Shown here one piece after another: positions 45,218 through 54,766 of a stretch of 64,000 bases of DNA. The translations under genes were made by a program, and so were the position numbers. The notes under the pieces were generated by a model that searched no databases, was not told the origin of the DNA, and saw only the letters and a program-made list of their open reading frames with translations. Source of the stretch: Runella sp. (GTDB lineage: Bacteria > Bacteroidota > Bacteroidia > Cytophagales > Spirosomataceae); NCBI GenBank assembly GCA_023254175.1, contig JALQYJ010000001.1, positions 1 to 64,000 of the forward strand, in the 5' to 3' direction. Positions within the stretch are counted from its first letter, which is position 1, and every line of letters begins with the position of its first letter.

Positions 45218-46381
45218 ATGGCAAAAATCCTAATAGTGGATGACGAAAAAAGTATCCGTGCAGCCCTGCGTGATATTTTAGAGTATGAAGATTATGAAGT
45301 CGAAGAGGCTAAAGATGGTGAAGAAGGCCTATACATGATTCTCAATAATCAGTATGATGTGGCGCTTTGTGATATAAAAATGCCAAAATTAGAAGGACTC
45401 GAAGTGCTTCTGAAGGCAGGCGAGGCAGGCCGAGCAACGCAATTTATTATGATTTCGGCATTTGGGAGTGTGGAAAATGCCGTAGAAGCTACCAAGCGTG
45501 GCGCCTACGATTTTATTACCAAACCCCCAGATTTAAACCGCCTTTTGGTATCCGTACGCAATGCCATCGAAAAGGCGAAACTGGTTGCTGAAACGGCTGA
45601 CTTGAAAAAACGCATTTTCAAGATCAACGAAATCGTGGGTGAGTCGGCTCCGATTCGTAAAGTGAAAGAAACCATCGATCGAGTAGCACCTACCGAAGCT
45701 CGCGTGCTTATCACGGGGGCTAATGGTTCGGGGAAAGAGATGGTAGCAAAACAAATTCATGAGAAAAGTAATCGTGCTAACAAGCCTTTGGTGGAAGTAA
45801 ACTGCGCGGCAATCCCGAGTGAATTAATTGAGAGTGAACTTTTTGGTTACGAAAAAGGGGCGTTTACGGGTGCCGTTAAACAACGCATCGGTATGTTTGA
45901 ACAAGCCGATGGGGGGACTCTTTTCTTAGACGAGATTGGAGACATGAGCCTTTCGGCACAAGCCAAAGTATTGAGAGCATTGCAAGAGAGCAAAATTACC
46001 CGTGTTGGAGGCGATAAAGAAATCAAAATCAATGTACGCGTGATTGCTGCGACTAACAAAGACCTCAAACGTGAGATTTCGGAAGGCGGTTTCCGCGAAG
46101 ACTTGTACCACCGTCTCAATGTCATTCCGATTCACGTACCGCCTTTAGCGGAGCGTCGGGAGGATATTCTGTTGTTGGCCGAGAAATTTTTGTACGATAT
46201 TTCGCAAGAGTACGGTGGTGTCCCTAAAACAATTGCTAACGATGCCATGCAGCACCTAAAATCATTGCCTTGGACGGGTAACGTACGCGAACTGCGTAAT
46301 GTAATCGAGCGCTTGGTAATTATGTGTGGCGACGAAATCTTGTTGGAAGATGTGCGCTTATACGCAAGCTTTGGAAGTTAA
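45218..46381 (+). CDS. NtrC-type response regulator (receiver + sigma-54 AAA+ domain, no HTH)
   Basis: A 387-residue cytoplasmic protein. Receiver domain 1-120 with phospho-acceptor Asp52 (VALCDIKMPK) and Lys in DFITKPP. AAA+ domain about 145-375 with Walker A (ITGANGSGKEMVAKQ), the sigma-54 contact loop GAFTGA (GYEKGAFTGAVKQ), Walker B (GGTLFLDEIGDMSL) and arginine finger region (FREDLYHRLNVIPI). It stops right after the AAA+ lid (LLEDVRLYASFGS); the usual C-terminal Fis-type helix-turn-helix is absent. It should activate sigma-54 polymerase from solution or through a partner. No kinase is adjacent. The ATG at 45218 is chosen because of MAKILIVDDEKS. Confidence 0.9.
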   Translation: MAKILIVDDEKSIRAALRDILEYEDYEVEEAKDGEEGLYMILNNQYDVALCDIKMPKLEGLEVLLKAGEAGRATQFIMISAFGSVENAVEATKRGAYDFITKPPDLNRLLVSVRNAIEKAKLVAETADLKKRIFKINEIVGESAPIRKVKETIDRVAPTEARVLITGANGSGKEMVAKQIHEKSNRANKPLVEVNCAAIPSELIESELFGYEKGAFTGAVKQRIGMFEQADGGTLFLDEIGDMSLSAQAKVLRALQESKITRVGGDKEIKINVRVIAATNKDLKREISEGGFREDLYHRLNVIPIHVPPLAERREDILLLAEKFLYDISQEYGGVPKTIANDAMQHLKSLPWTGNVRELRNVIERLVIMCGDEILLEDVRLYASFGS

Positions 46382-46406
46382 TTTAATTTAATTTATTAAT
46401 AGCGCC

Positions 46407-46455
46407 AAAACGTTAGATAAAGAGTTTATTCACTGACTCGTTGTCTAGCGTTTTT
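46407..46455 (+). terminator. Terminator after the sigma-54-type regulator
   Basis: AAAACGTTAGA (46407-46417) pairs with TCTAGCGTTTT (46444-46454) with one G:U pair, followed by TTATT. It ends just before the hisIE start. Confidence 0.6.
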
Positions 46456-46483
46456 ATTAAATAGTGCTTTGTCACTCATACGA

Positions 46484-47083
46484 ATGGAAATCAATTTTTC
46501 AAAATCTCCCGATGGTTTGGTTCCTGCCGTTGTCCAAGACGACGAAACGGGCAAGGTGCTCATGGTAGGATACATGAATGCAGAAGCACTCGCCAAAACC
46601 GAAGCCGAAAAAGTAGTTACTTTTTTTAGTCGTAGTAAGCAGCGTCTTTGGACAAAAGGAGAGACATCGGGGCATTTTTTAGAAGTTAAAACGATATTAG
46701 TGGATTGTGACCAAGATACTATTTTGGTCAAAGTACACCCGATTGGTCCAACGTGCCATACGGGAGCTGATACGTGTTTTTTTGAGAAAAATGAGGGGAA
46801 AGCACCGTTTCTCAACTACCTTCAAAAACAAATCATTCGCGACCGTAAAAATAATCCTTCAGAAGCGTCATACACAAGTAAGCTTTTTAGCCGTGGAGTT
46901 AATAAAATAGCCCAGAAAGTAGGTGAAGAAGCCGTAGAGTTAGTGATTGAAGCCAAAGACTCAAACGACGATTTGTTCAAAGGGGAAGCGGCTGATTTGT
47001 TGTTCCATTATTTAATTCTGTTAGAACAACGCGGCATGGATTTGGATGACATTGTTGATGTCCTGAAAACGCGTCATAAGTAG
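46484..47083 (+). CDS. hisIE: Bifunctional phosphoribosyl-AMP cyclohydrolase / phosphoribosyl-ATP pyrophosphatase
   Basis: A 199-residue enzyme for steps 2 and 3 of histidine synthesis. The HisI half (1 to about 110) has LMVGYMNAEALAKT, FFSRSKQRLWTKGETSGH, the metal site DCDQDTILVKV and CHTGADTCFF; the HisE half (about 115-199) has the MazG-like EEAVELVIEAKD and EAADLLFHYLILLEQRG. The ATG at 46484 is preferred to a TTG five codons upstream. No other his gene is adjacent. Confidence 0.95.
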   Translation: MEINFSKSPDGLVPAVVQDDETGKVLMVGYMNAEALAKTEAEKVVTFFSRSKQRLWTKGETSGHFLEVKTILVDCDQDTILVKVHPIGPTCHTGADTCFFEKNEGKAPFLNYLQKQIIRDRKNNPSEASYTSKLFSRGVNKIAQKVGEEAVELVIEAKDSNDDLFKGEAADLLFHYLILLEQRGMDLDDIVDVLKTRHK

Positions 47084-47088
47084 GTATA

Positions 47089-47151
47089 TAGTCCACAGTC
47101 GATAACTCGATGGTTCACGATTTTGAACTAAGGACTATTAACTGTGGACTA
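47089..47151. repeat. Palindromic intergenic repeat, AGTCCATAG family (copy 2)
   Basis: TAGTCCACAGT (47089-47099) pairs exactly with ACTGTGGACTA (47141-47151), and partial pairing continues inward (GATAACTC against GGACTATT). As with copy 1, it fills the gap between convergent stops (47083 and 47159). Confidence 0.6.
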
Positions 47152-47158
47152 ATCAACT

Positions 47159-48028
47159 CTACTCGTCAATCAAGCGCTTCGTGATGGGTTGGTAACTGTC
47201 GATGCGGCGGTCGCGGAGGTAAGGCCATGTGGTGCGATAGTACTCCGTTTTGTCCAAATCGAGTTCGATTACTTTCGTTTCTTCTTGATCGTGAGAAGCT
47301 AAATACATCAGACTTCCGAAGGGATTGGAAACAAATGAACCTCCCCAAAACTGCTGATCAGCTTCGCGTCCTACGCGATTGACTGACACGACATAGACGC
47401 CGTTGGCAACGGAGTGACTGCGCTGAATGGTCTGCCATGCGTTGTATTGTTCCTGATTAATGGCAGAATCTTGTTCGTTGACGTCCCAGCCGATGGCTGT
47501 TGGGTAAAACAAAATTTCTGCTCCCATCAAGCTCGTGATACGAGCCGCTTCTGGATACCATTGGTCCCAACAAATAAGAACACCCAGTTTTCCAAATTTG
47601 GTTTGAAATACTTTATAGCCCAAATCCCCCGGGGTAAAATAAAACTTCTCGTAGTAGCCTGGGTCGTCGGGTATGTGCATTTTGCGATATTTTCCCAAAT
47701 AACTCCCGTCGGCATCCAAAACGGTGGTGGTGTTGTGGTATAGCCCTGGGGCGCGTTTTTCGAACAACGAAGCGATAATTACAATGCCTAATTCTTTGGC
47801 TAATTCACCCAAAACATCGGTCGTAGGGCCAGGGATGGCTTCACCGAGGCTAAAATTAGCATGGTCTTCTACGTCGCAAAAATACAGGGATTTAAACAGC
47901 TCTTGAAGGCAGACAATTTGGGCACCTTGCGCAGCAGCCTCGCGGGTTTTGGCGATGGCTTTTGCTAAGTTATCGTTGACATCGGCAGTGCAGCTCATTT
48001 GCACCAAACCTACTTTTACGTTTCGCAT
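47159..48028 (-). CDS. aguB: N-carbamoylputrescine amidase-like carbon-nitrogen hydrolase
   Basis: A 289-residue cytoplasmic nitrilase-superfamily enzyme. The catalytic triad is Glu43 (CLQELF), Lys116 (KYRKMHIPDD) and Cys153 (LICWDQWYPE). The sequence context DDPGYYEKFYFTPGD and QWYPEAARI matches N-carbamoylputrescine amidohydrolase, which releases putrescine, CO2 and ammonia. The usual partner, agmatine deiminase, is not in the window. It is close to the whole family length. Confidence 0.88.
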   Translation of the reverse strand: MRNVKVGLVQMSCTADVNDNLAKAIAKTREAAAQGAQIVCLQELFKSLYFCDVEDHANFSLGEAIPGPTTDVLGELAKELGIVIIASLFEKRAPGLYHNTTTVLDADGSYLGKYRKMHIPDDPGYYEKFYFTPGDLGYKVFQTKFGKLGVLICWDQWYPEAARITSLMGAEILFYPTAIGWDVNEQDSAINQEQYNAWQTIQRSHSVANGVYVVSVNRVGREADQQFWGGSFVSNPFGSLMYLASHDQEETKVIELDLDKTEYYRTTWPYLRDRRIDSYQPITKRLIDE

Positions 48029-48157
48029 TTGAAAATGATTTTAGACCGCAAAAATAACGGGTAGCTAGGTATCTACAACCTGAAATGGATTTTTGTCAGT
48101 TTTTTATAAGTCTTCAAAAGTCTGTACTTTCGGACAAAAATCAACAAACCCTTCATT

Positions 48158-50377
48158 ATGCGTTTATTTACTAACCTAACAAGCGCTTTTTTACACTGCG
48201 CTCTTTTGATAAGTGTATCGTTTGGGAGTATGGCCCAAACGAAAGAGAAAGTGGTCGCGTCTGACCTTACTCGCATCAAACAACTAGGCAATGTCGCAAT
48301 TTCGCCCGATGGCAGGCGAGTGGTTTACAACGTGAATACGATTGAACCCAACGCTGATGGTAGCGATTATGACTACAAATTACACATTTGGCTGGCCGAT
48401 GTAGATGGTAAAATGGTGCCCCGTGCCCTCACCCGTGGCAGCGAAAGCGCCGTGGGGCCTGTTTGGAGCCCTGATGGAAAAAGCATTGCTTTTACCCGTA
48501 GTGTAAAAGGGAAATCGCAAATTTTTGTGATGCCACTTGATGGAGGAGAAGCGTGGCAATTGACGGATTATAAACACGGAGCAGGTGGGCCGCAGTTTTC
48601 GCCCGATGGAACTAAAATATTGTTTTCTACTTCGGTAAACTTTGCCACTTTGATGACAGATTCGATTTTGAATCCATCAAAAGGTGGCCCCGCATGGAGT
48701 CTCGAAAAGGCAGGGTTTCAAAAGAATGAACAACTCAAAAAAAATACTGCCAAACCTAACCCTGACGGGACGATTGAGGAAATTAGAGCGTATCTTGACA
48801 AAGATGTAGAAGATAAAAAAGCGAAAGTAATCAATCGCCTCAATTTTCAAGGAGAAGCCTCGGCGGGGCAAGAGTTGAGTTTTGCGCATTTGTTGGTGAT
48901 TGACGTAAAAGAAGGAGCAAAACCACAGCCTTTGACCAAAGGGTTTTATTCGTACGGCTCAGGGGCATGGTCGGGCGATGGAAAGCAAATTTGGTTTTCA
49001 ACACGCGCCGATAGCCTTGTTCATCCCGACCGTGACTTGGCTAGTCGTATCTGTGTAATGAACGCTGACGGAAGTGGCGTTCGTACGGTTTTGGCGGACA
49101 AAGCCCGTAGTTTTGGGCAGCCAACCCCTTCACCCGATGGACAATGGTTGGCGTTTACGACGTCGCAAGCAGCCATAAAATCAGGTACGCTTGACCAATC
49201 GCATTTGGCATTTTTGAACCTAAAAAATGCAGGTGCTACTTACAACATTCATCCCTTCGACCGTTCGCCAGGTAATTTGAAATGGGTGACGCTGACATTT
49301 CCCAAAAACAAAAAAGAAGTAGGTAAAGTCGAGTATGTTTACTTTACGGCTCAGTCAAACGGAGGTGCACCGCTTTTCCGCGCCGTGCCAACGGTCGATA
49401 AAATTGACCAATTGTCGGATTTTGATACGGGTGTGACTGATTTCGATGTACAGCCAGACAAAGTAGTTTTTGCCAAAACCGAAATCACGAACCCGTCGGA
49501 ATTGTACCGTGCGGATGTGTTAATGAAAAACGCTCAAAAACTGTCTTCGCATAACGATTGGGTTGCCAAAAAAGCCTTGAGTATTCCTACCAAACATACC
49601 TTTACCAACTCAAAAGGCCAGACGGTGGAGTACTGGATTATGAAGCCAACGGTGTTGGAAGCGGGTAAAAAATATCCATTATTGCTCAATATGCACGGTG
49701 GCCCGACGGCCATGTGGGGGCCAGGCGAATCGTCGATGTGGCACGAGTTTCAGTATTTCTGTGCCCAAGGATACGGGGTCGTTTATGCCAATCCACGTGG
49801 TTCGGGGGGGTACGGAGTGGAGTTTATGCGTGCCAACTACCGTGATTGGGGAACAGGCCCTGCGGAAGACGTATTGCGTGCTTGTTCGGAAGCGGCCAAA
49901 GAATCATGGGCCGATACGTCGCGTCAGGTGATTACGGGCGGGTCGTATGCGGGCTATCTGACGGCTTGGATTATTGCGCACGATCACCGTTTCAAGGCAG
50001 CTTTTGCTCAGCGTGGCGTGTATGATTTGACGACATTTATGGGCGAAGGAAACGCGTGGCGTTTGGTGCCTAATTATTTTGGAGGCTACCCCTGGGAGGC
50101 TGAAACGAAGGCGTCGATGGATGCAAATTCACCCTATACGTTTGTGGATAAAATAAAAACTCCTTTTCTGATTAAGCACGGTGAAAACGACTTGCGTACA
50201 GGAGTAATTCAAAGTGAGATGATGTACAAGTCGTTGAAAATCATGGGAAAAGAAGTAGAGTACGTACGTATGCCAGGCGGAACGCATGAACTAAGCCGCA
50301 GTGGAAACCCTCGTCAGCGCATCGACCGTATGTTGCGGATTTATGAGTTTTTTGAACGTTACGTTGGGAAGAAGTAA
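48158..50377 (+). CDS. Exported S9-family (prolyl oligopeptidase-like) serine peptidase
   Basis: A 739-residue periplasmic peptidase with a signal ending SFGSMAQ. The N-terminal part (about 40-440) is a WD/TolB-like beta-propeller (ISPDGRRVVYNV, WSPDGKSIAFTR, FSPDGTKILFST). The C-terminal alpha/beta hydrolase (about 480-739) has the nucleophile Ser596 in GGSYAGY, Asp678 in HGENDLRTG and His710 in GGTHELS. The family trims oligopeptides with Pro or Ala or acyl ends, as for DPP-type and acylaminoacyl peptidases; substrate choice is open. A hairpin follows. Confidence 0.93.
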   Translation: MRLFTNLTSAFLHCALLISVSFGSMAQTKEKVVASDLTRIKQLGNVAISPDGRRVVYNVNTIEPNADGSDYDYKLHIWLADVDGKMVPRALTRGSESAVGPVWSPDGKSIAFTRSVKGKSQIFVMPLDGGEAWQLTDYKHGAGGPQFSPDGTKILFSTSVNFATLMTDSILNPSKGGPAWSLEKAGFQKNEQLKKNTAKPNPDGTIEEIRAYLDKDVEDKKAKVINRLNFQGEASAGQELSFAHLLVIDVKEGAKPQPLTKGFYSYGSGAWSGDGKQIWFSTRADSLVHPDRDLASRICVMNADGSGVRTVLADKARSFGQPTPSPDGQWLAFTTSQAAIKSGTLDQSHLAFLNLKNAGATYNIHPFDRSPGNLKWVTLTFPKNKKEVGKVEYVYFTAQSNGGAPLFRAVPTVDKIDQLSDFDTGVTDFDVQPDKVVFAKTEITNPSELYRADVLMKNAQKLSSHNDWVAKKALSIPTKHTFTNSKGQTVEYWIMKPTVLEAGKKYPLLLNMHGGPTAMWGPGESSMWHEFQYFCAQGYGVVYANPRGSGGYGVEFMRANYRDWGTGPAEDVLRACSEAAKESWADTSRQVITGGSYAGYLTAWIIAHDHRFKAAFAQRGVYDLTTFMGEGNAWRLVPNYFGGYPWEAETKASMDANSPYTFVDKIKTPFLIKHGENDLRTGVIQSEMMYKSLKIMGKEVEYVRMPGGTHELSRSGNPRQRIDRMLRIYEFFERYVGKK

Positions 50378-50416
50378 AAATACTTCCACGACTGCCTTTT
50401 GAAGATTAAAATAAAA

Positions 50417-50454
50417 ACCCATTGAAGTGTGATAATTTGTCAAGCTCAATGGGT
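50417..50454 (+). terminator. Hairpin between the S9 peptidase and the isomerase-like gene
   Basis: ACCCATTGA (50417-50425) pairs with TCAATGGGT (50446-50454) around a 20-nt loop, followed by AAAAATTATT. Moderate support as a terminator. Confidence 0.5.
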
Positions 50455-50487
50455 AAAAATTATTACAAACCCTTTTAAACTACTTAC

Positions 50488-51426
50488 ATGAACAATCGTC
50501 GCTCGTTTATCAAGCAATTAGGGGCTGTGGCAGGGGCTGCAGTGCTTGCTCCCGAAGTGTTGGCCTTTGAGCCCCAGAAAAAACTATGGTTTGAGATTTC
50601 ATTGGCGGAGTGGTCGTTGCACAAAGCTATATTCAATGAGAAAAAACTGACCAACTTAGACTTTCCCGTGGTAGCCCGTAAAGAGTTCGGGATTGGGATT
50701 GTGGAGTACGTCAATCAGATGTTTAAAGACAAAGCCAAAGACACAGCTTACCTGAACGAGCTTTTGATGCGTTGTAAAGACAACGACATCAAAAACCACC
50801 TCATTATGATTGACGGAGAAGGGGGCTTGGCCGAAACCGATGCCGCAACTCGCAATAAGGCCGTTGATAATCACAAAAAATGGGTAGAATGTGCCAAATA
50901 CTTGGGTTGTAAGACCATTCGGGTAAATTCATTTGGCCGCGGTACAGCCGAGGAAGTAGCCAAAGCTGCCGTTGACGGATTGGGTAAATTGGGTGAATTT
51001 GCCGCTCCTGTGGGCATCAACGTAATTGTAGAAAACCACGGAGGCTTTTCTTCCGATGGTAAGTGGTTGTCGGGAGTAATGAAGCAAGTAAACATGAAAA
51101 ACGTAGGGACTCTCCCAGATTTTGGTAACTTCTGTATCAAGCGCAGTACAGGTGGCGAGTGGGGTGGAAGTTGTACCGAAGAATACGACCGTTATTTGGG
51201 AGTACAGGAGTTGATGCCATTTGCCAAGGGTGTAAGTGCCAAAACCAACGATTTTGATGCCAATGGCAACGAAGCAAAAATGGATTACGCCAAACTTCTT
51301 AAAATTGTAAAAGACGCGGGCTTTCGTGGCATTGTGGGTATCGAATACGAAGGAAACGTAACGTCAGAATACGACGGAATCAAAGCCACTAAGAAACTCC
51401 TTGAGCGCGTAGGCGCAAGCGTTTAG
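50488..51426 (+). CDS. Tat-exported sugar phosphate isomerase/epimerase-like TIM-barrel protein
   Basis: A 312-residue protein with a twin-arginine signal ([20 protein letters not shown]). The barrel is of the AP endonuclease 2/xylose isomerase-like type, with metal-site candidates in [24 protein letters not shown] (Glu), LPDFGNFC (Asp) and [10 protein letters not shown] (Glu near the end). The family interconverts sugars or inositol derivatives. In the periplasm it could act on a free sugar brought in by a TonB receptor. It does not overlap its neighbours and may be a single gene. Confidence 0.82.
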   Translation: MNNRRSFIKQLGAVAGAAVLAPEVLAFEPQKKLWFEISLAEWSLHKAIFNEKKLTNLDFPVVARKEFGIGIVEYVNQMFKDKAKDTAYLNELLMRCKDNDIKNHLIMIDGEGGLAETDAATRNKAVDNHKKWVECAKYLGCKTIRVNSFGRGTAEEVAKAAVDGLGKLGEFAAPVGINVIVENHGGFSSDGKWLSGVMKQVNMKNVGTLPDFGNFCIKRSTGGEWGGSCTEEYDRYLGVQELMPFAKGVSAKTNDFDANGNEAKMDYAKLLKIVKDAGFRGIVGIEYEGNVTSEYDGIKATKKLLERVGASV

Positions 51427-51466
51427 CGAGTGGATTGGCTTTTGAGAAACCCGCCTGTATTGTGTG

Positions 51467-51535
51467 CGTTGGGGTGCTTGCACCCCAACGTATACTCCTA
51501 AAATGCGGAATGAAGACTCGGGTTGTGAGCAACCC
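51467..51535. repeat. Two adjacent perfect hairpins between convergent genes
   Basis: Hairpin 1: CGTTGGGGTGC-TT-GCACCCCAACG (51467-51490), 11-bp stem, 2-nt loop. Hairpin 2: GGGTTG-TGAG-CAACCC (51520-51535), 6-bp stem. They are not followed by clean U-runs, so they look like repetitive palindromic units more than classic terminators. They lie between the stops at 51426 and 51548. Confidence 0.6.
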
Positions 51536-51547
51536 TCAAACATTTCA

Positions 51548-53980
51548 TTAAAACTCAATTACAAAACCCAGTGCAGGGGTAAAGTTGGCGTCTTCATTGG
51601 CCAAAATGAGCGGAATCCCATTGCTACCATCGATTCGTAAAGCTTGTCCATCTGTAGTTTTAAACCCAGAATTATCAGCTAAACGCTCAAAAGTGTATTG
51701 AGGAAACGCAGGATTAGTAGTAAAGAGCGCGTTTTGTAAGTCAAAAAACAAGTCGATAGACGTTTTTTTATAATTCCATTTTTTATCAATGCGGAAGTCC
51801 ACGCGGCTAAACGGTCGGAGACGGAGGCTATTGAGTCGTGCATAATCTTCGGTACCCACGCCTGTAGTGAGGTAGTTTCGTTGCGAAGTAGCCAAATCAA
51901 AAGGAGTGTAAGGTGCCCCCCCTTGGTAAAGCCATTTAAGACCTAATTCCCAGCCGCGTTTGAACTTATACCCCAACTGCGTCGAAATCAGGTTACGTGT
52001 ATCCCAGGCTGAGGCTAAGTACTTATCGTCTTTCCCCGAAAATTCAGAACGGAAAAGCGTATAGCTAAAGACCCCAAAGAAGTTTTTGGTCAGTTTTTGT
52101 TGGAAGAAAAACTCAAGCCCACGACTATTTCCTTTACCCGTACTGATGACTGCCTCGTTACCAATCGCGCCGAAATTTCCGCCTTGGTTGGCCAACGAAA
52201 TGCCATCACGTACTGAAACAGGGTAGTTGTCGTATTGCTTCACAAATCCTTCGAGCGTAATACGCGTGGTAGGTGTTGGAATAAATTCTAAACCTGCCAC
52301 AAAATGGTCGGAACGAATGTATTTGCTTGATTTATTGACAAAATTACCGTCTTGTTTGTATCCCAAAACCGTATAAATCGGTGTTTTGAAATACCGCCCC
52401 ACCGACGCATTTAAACGCCATTTGTCGCTCAATTGGTAACTTGCCGAAATGCGCGGACTAAAGGTTTCGAGTGGGTTGTTACCGTCCGAGGTAAACGAAT
52501 TCATGTCGGTACGTAAACCTGCCGAAAGATTCAAGCGGTCGTCCAGCAACTTGCGGTTTAATTGGGCAAAAGCCCCGAACTTGAAGAAATCAATGGCCGT
52601 GTTGAACGCAATGTTTACCGCAGGTTGAACGACTTGCCCTTGGGTATTTTTGATTTCACGGCGCAGTACGTTGAAGAAGTTGTTGTTATACTTAACATAC
52701 TGAAGCATAGCGCCGTAGCTGTATTCCCACTTGCCCACAAACTTATTCACATCGAGGCGGAGTTTGTTCTCTATTTCTTGAGATACGCTTTTGAGGGCGC
52801 GGTAATTTTCGTCACCTTGGCGATTGTCTTCAAAGCGGTCGAGGCGGTTGTTAAACATATTTCGGCTAAGTGAAACGTTGAGATAGCCGTTTTCCAACAA
52901 TCGTTTCAGCGAAAAGCCAGTCGTATAATTCCACTGATTGATGGTGGGGTTGGAACGAAGCACATACTCTTTTTCGGGGGAAGATTCTTTGGGAACCGCA
53001 AACGAAAATTCGTCGATGGCTCCCACTCCGATGGCTGTTAATGTAGTCTTTTTGTTGAGTTTGTGCGTGACTTTGTATTGAAAATCCCAGTAGTTGGGAC
53101 GAATAGGGAGGTCAATGGCTTTGAATAAAAACTGTAAATATGAGCGACGTACTGATGCCAAAAAAGTGGTTTTGGGCGAGAGAGGCCCTTCAAATGTTCC
53201 TGCTACTTCGGTAGAGCTTACTCGAAAGTTGCCTTGGAGGCGTTCGGGGTTGCCTTCGCGCTGACGGAATTGCAATACCGACGAAAGGGCATTGTCGTAA
53301 CGGGCGTTGAAGCTACTCGAACTCAACGTGGCGTCTTCAATAAACGATACGTTAAGAATCCCCGTAGGACCTCCCGAACTCCCCTGAGTTGCAAAGTGGT
53401 TGATGACGGGAATTTCGATGCCATCTAGGTAAAAAACGTTTTCGTTGGGACCACCACCACGAATGATAAGGTCATTACGAAAACCTCCCACTGAGCCTGC
53501 CGTCCCTCCAACGCCTGGAAGTACCTGAATCACACGAGAAATATCAAAGTTACCGCCTGGGTTGTTTTTGATTTCTTCAGTGGTGAGTTTTTGGATGGAG
53601 TTGGGGGTCTCGACCGAGGCGACCGAAATAGAACGATTATAGACGACCTTGGCTTCGTTCAATTGAACGGCCTCTTCTTCGAGGTCAAACGTAATTTGTT
53701 GGGCATTCCCTGACGTAAGTACTACGTTGAATTTACTGGCCGTTTTGTAGCCTACAAAAGAAGCTTTGAGGTTGTAGCTTCCTACGGGTAGGGTGAGTTT
53801 AAATTTTCCGTCTACGTCGGTGGTGGTACCTTGGGTAGTACCTTCGATTTGTACCGTTACCCCGATAAGTGTTTCTTGGGTGCGTTTGTCCCGCACAGAC
53901 CCCAAAATGGTTCCTGTGTTTTGGGCGAACGCATTGCTGAAACTAACGATGAGTAGTAGAGCGAATAGATGTGTTTTCAT
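51548..53980 (-). CDS. TonB-dependent receptor with carboxypeptidase-like N-terminal domain
   Basis: An 810-residue outer-membrane barrel without a SusD partner. The signal peptide ends near NAFAQ, then a carboxypeptidase-regulatory-like domain (GSVRDKRTQETLIGVTVQIE), a plug domain (RGGGPNENVFYLDGIEIPVI) and a barrel ending in Phe (PALGFVIEF). I start at MKTHLFALL (53980) rather than ten codons upstream. The plug and plain barrel suggest a metal- or small-molecule receptor rather than a SusC-type sugar transporter; the ligand is unknown. It is divergent from a MarR gene. Confidence 0.93.
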   Translation of the reverse strand: MKTHLFALLLIVSFSNAFAQNTGTILGSVRDKRTQETLIGVTVQIEGTTQGTTTDVDGKFKLTLPVGSYNLKASFVGYKTASKFNVVLTSGNAQQITFDLEEEAVQLNEAKVVYNRSISVASVETPNSIQKLTTEEIKNNPGGNFDISRVIQVLPGVGGTAGSVGGFRNDLIIRGGGPNENVFYLDGIEIPVINHFATQGSSGGPTGILNVSFIEDATLSSSSFNARYDNALSSVLQFRQREGNPERLQGNFRVSSTEVAGTFEGPLSPKTTFLASVRRSYLQFLFKAIDLPIRPNYWDFQYKVTHKLNKKTTLTAIGVGAIDEFSFAVPKESSPEKEYVLRSNPTINQWNYTTGFSLKRLLENGYLNVSLSRNMFNNRLDRFEDNRQGDENYRALKSVSQEIENKLRLDVNKFVGKWEYSYGAMLQYVKYNNNFFNVLRREIKNTQGQVVQPAVNIAFNTAIDFFKFGAFAQLNRKLLDDRLNLSAGLRTDMNSFTSDGNNPLETFSPRISASYQLSDKWRLNASVGRYFKTPIYTVLGYKQDGNFVNKSSKYIRSDHFVAGLEFIPTPTTRITLEGFVKQYDNYPVSVRDGISLANQGGNFGAIGNEAVISTGKGNSRGLEFFFQQKLTKNFFGVFSYTLFRSEFSGKDDKYLASAWDTRNLISTQLGYKFKRGWELGLKWLYQGGAPYTPFDLATSQRNYLTTGVGTEDYARLNSLRLRPFSRVDFRIDKKWNYKKTSIDLFFDLQNALFTTNPAFPQYTFERLADNSGFKTTDGQALRIDGSNGIPLILANEDANFTPALGFVIEF

Positions 53981-54116
53981 GCGAAATTTAAAATGAGCAG
54001 TAAAAAACATTTATGATTTGATCTGTGTTAATTACTACGATAACATTCCAAATGAATTATTGTTTGTACGAAAACAAAATATATTTTAAATTTTAGAATG
54101 TTTTCACTACTAAAAA

Positions 54117-54764
54117 ATGAACTACGTACTATTACAAGAGTTGATTGGGCACTTGGCCAACTACGAAGCGCAGCGTTCGCCGCTGCAACGGAAGGACATG
54201 GAGGGGTTTGTGGCGTACCTTAATCAACAAGTTTTTGCTAAATCAGTAGACCCCGACTTGAAGTTTGAAAATGGAGAAACAGTAGAGGTATTGCTATCGC
54301 AGTTGGTGGCGTTTTTATATCGTTATGCCAAAGGGTACATCAAAAAAGCACTGGACTCTGCTCACCTCATTACGATTGACGATTTTTCCTACTTGGCGGG
54401 CATTTGGCAAACGGGTGGTTGTACCAAAACGGAGATTATTGACATGAACATCCACGAAAAAACCACGGGGATGGAAGTCATCAAGCGGTTATTGAACAAT
54501 GGCCTCGTCGAACAAACGGACGACCAAAACGACCGCCGAAGTAAACGGTTGTTGATTACGGCCAAAGGAATGGGGGTACTTTTGGGTACGTTTGAAGAAA
54601 TGCGAAAAGCGAGTTTGATTATCGCTGGAACGCTCAATGAAGTGGAGAAAATGCAGTTGTTACACTTACTTCAAAAACTGCACTTTTTTCATAAACCCTT
54701 GTTTATCAACGAACGAGAAACAGGCTTGGACGGACTGTTGGAAATGGTAGAAGCAGCAAAATAA
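54117..54764 (+). CDS. MarR-family transcriptional regulator
   Basis: A 215-residue cytoplasmic dimeric regulator. The winged helix lies at about 95-165: SYLAGIWQTGGCTKTEIIDM (helices), the recognition helix IHEKTTGMEVIKRLLNNGLV, and the wing with the classic DQNDRRSKRLLITAKG. N- and C-terminal helices form the dimer interface. It is divergent from the TonB receptor gene at 51.5-54.0 kb and is the obvious candidate to control it. Confidence 0.92.
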   Translation: MNYVLLQELIGHLANYEAQRSPLQRKDMEGFVAYLNQQVFAKSVDPDLKFENGETVEVLLSQLVAFLYRYAKGYIKKALDSAHLITIDDFSYLAGIWQTGGCTKTEIIDMNIHEKTTGMEVIKRLLNNGLVEQTDDQNDRRSKRLLITAKGMGVLLGTFEEMRKASLIIAGTLNEVEKMQLLHLLQKLHFFHKPLFINERETGLDGLLEMVEAAK

Positions 54765-54766
54765 AA

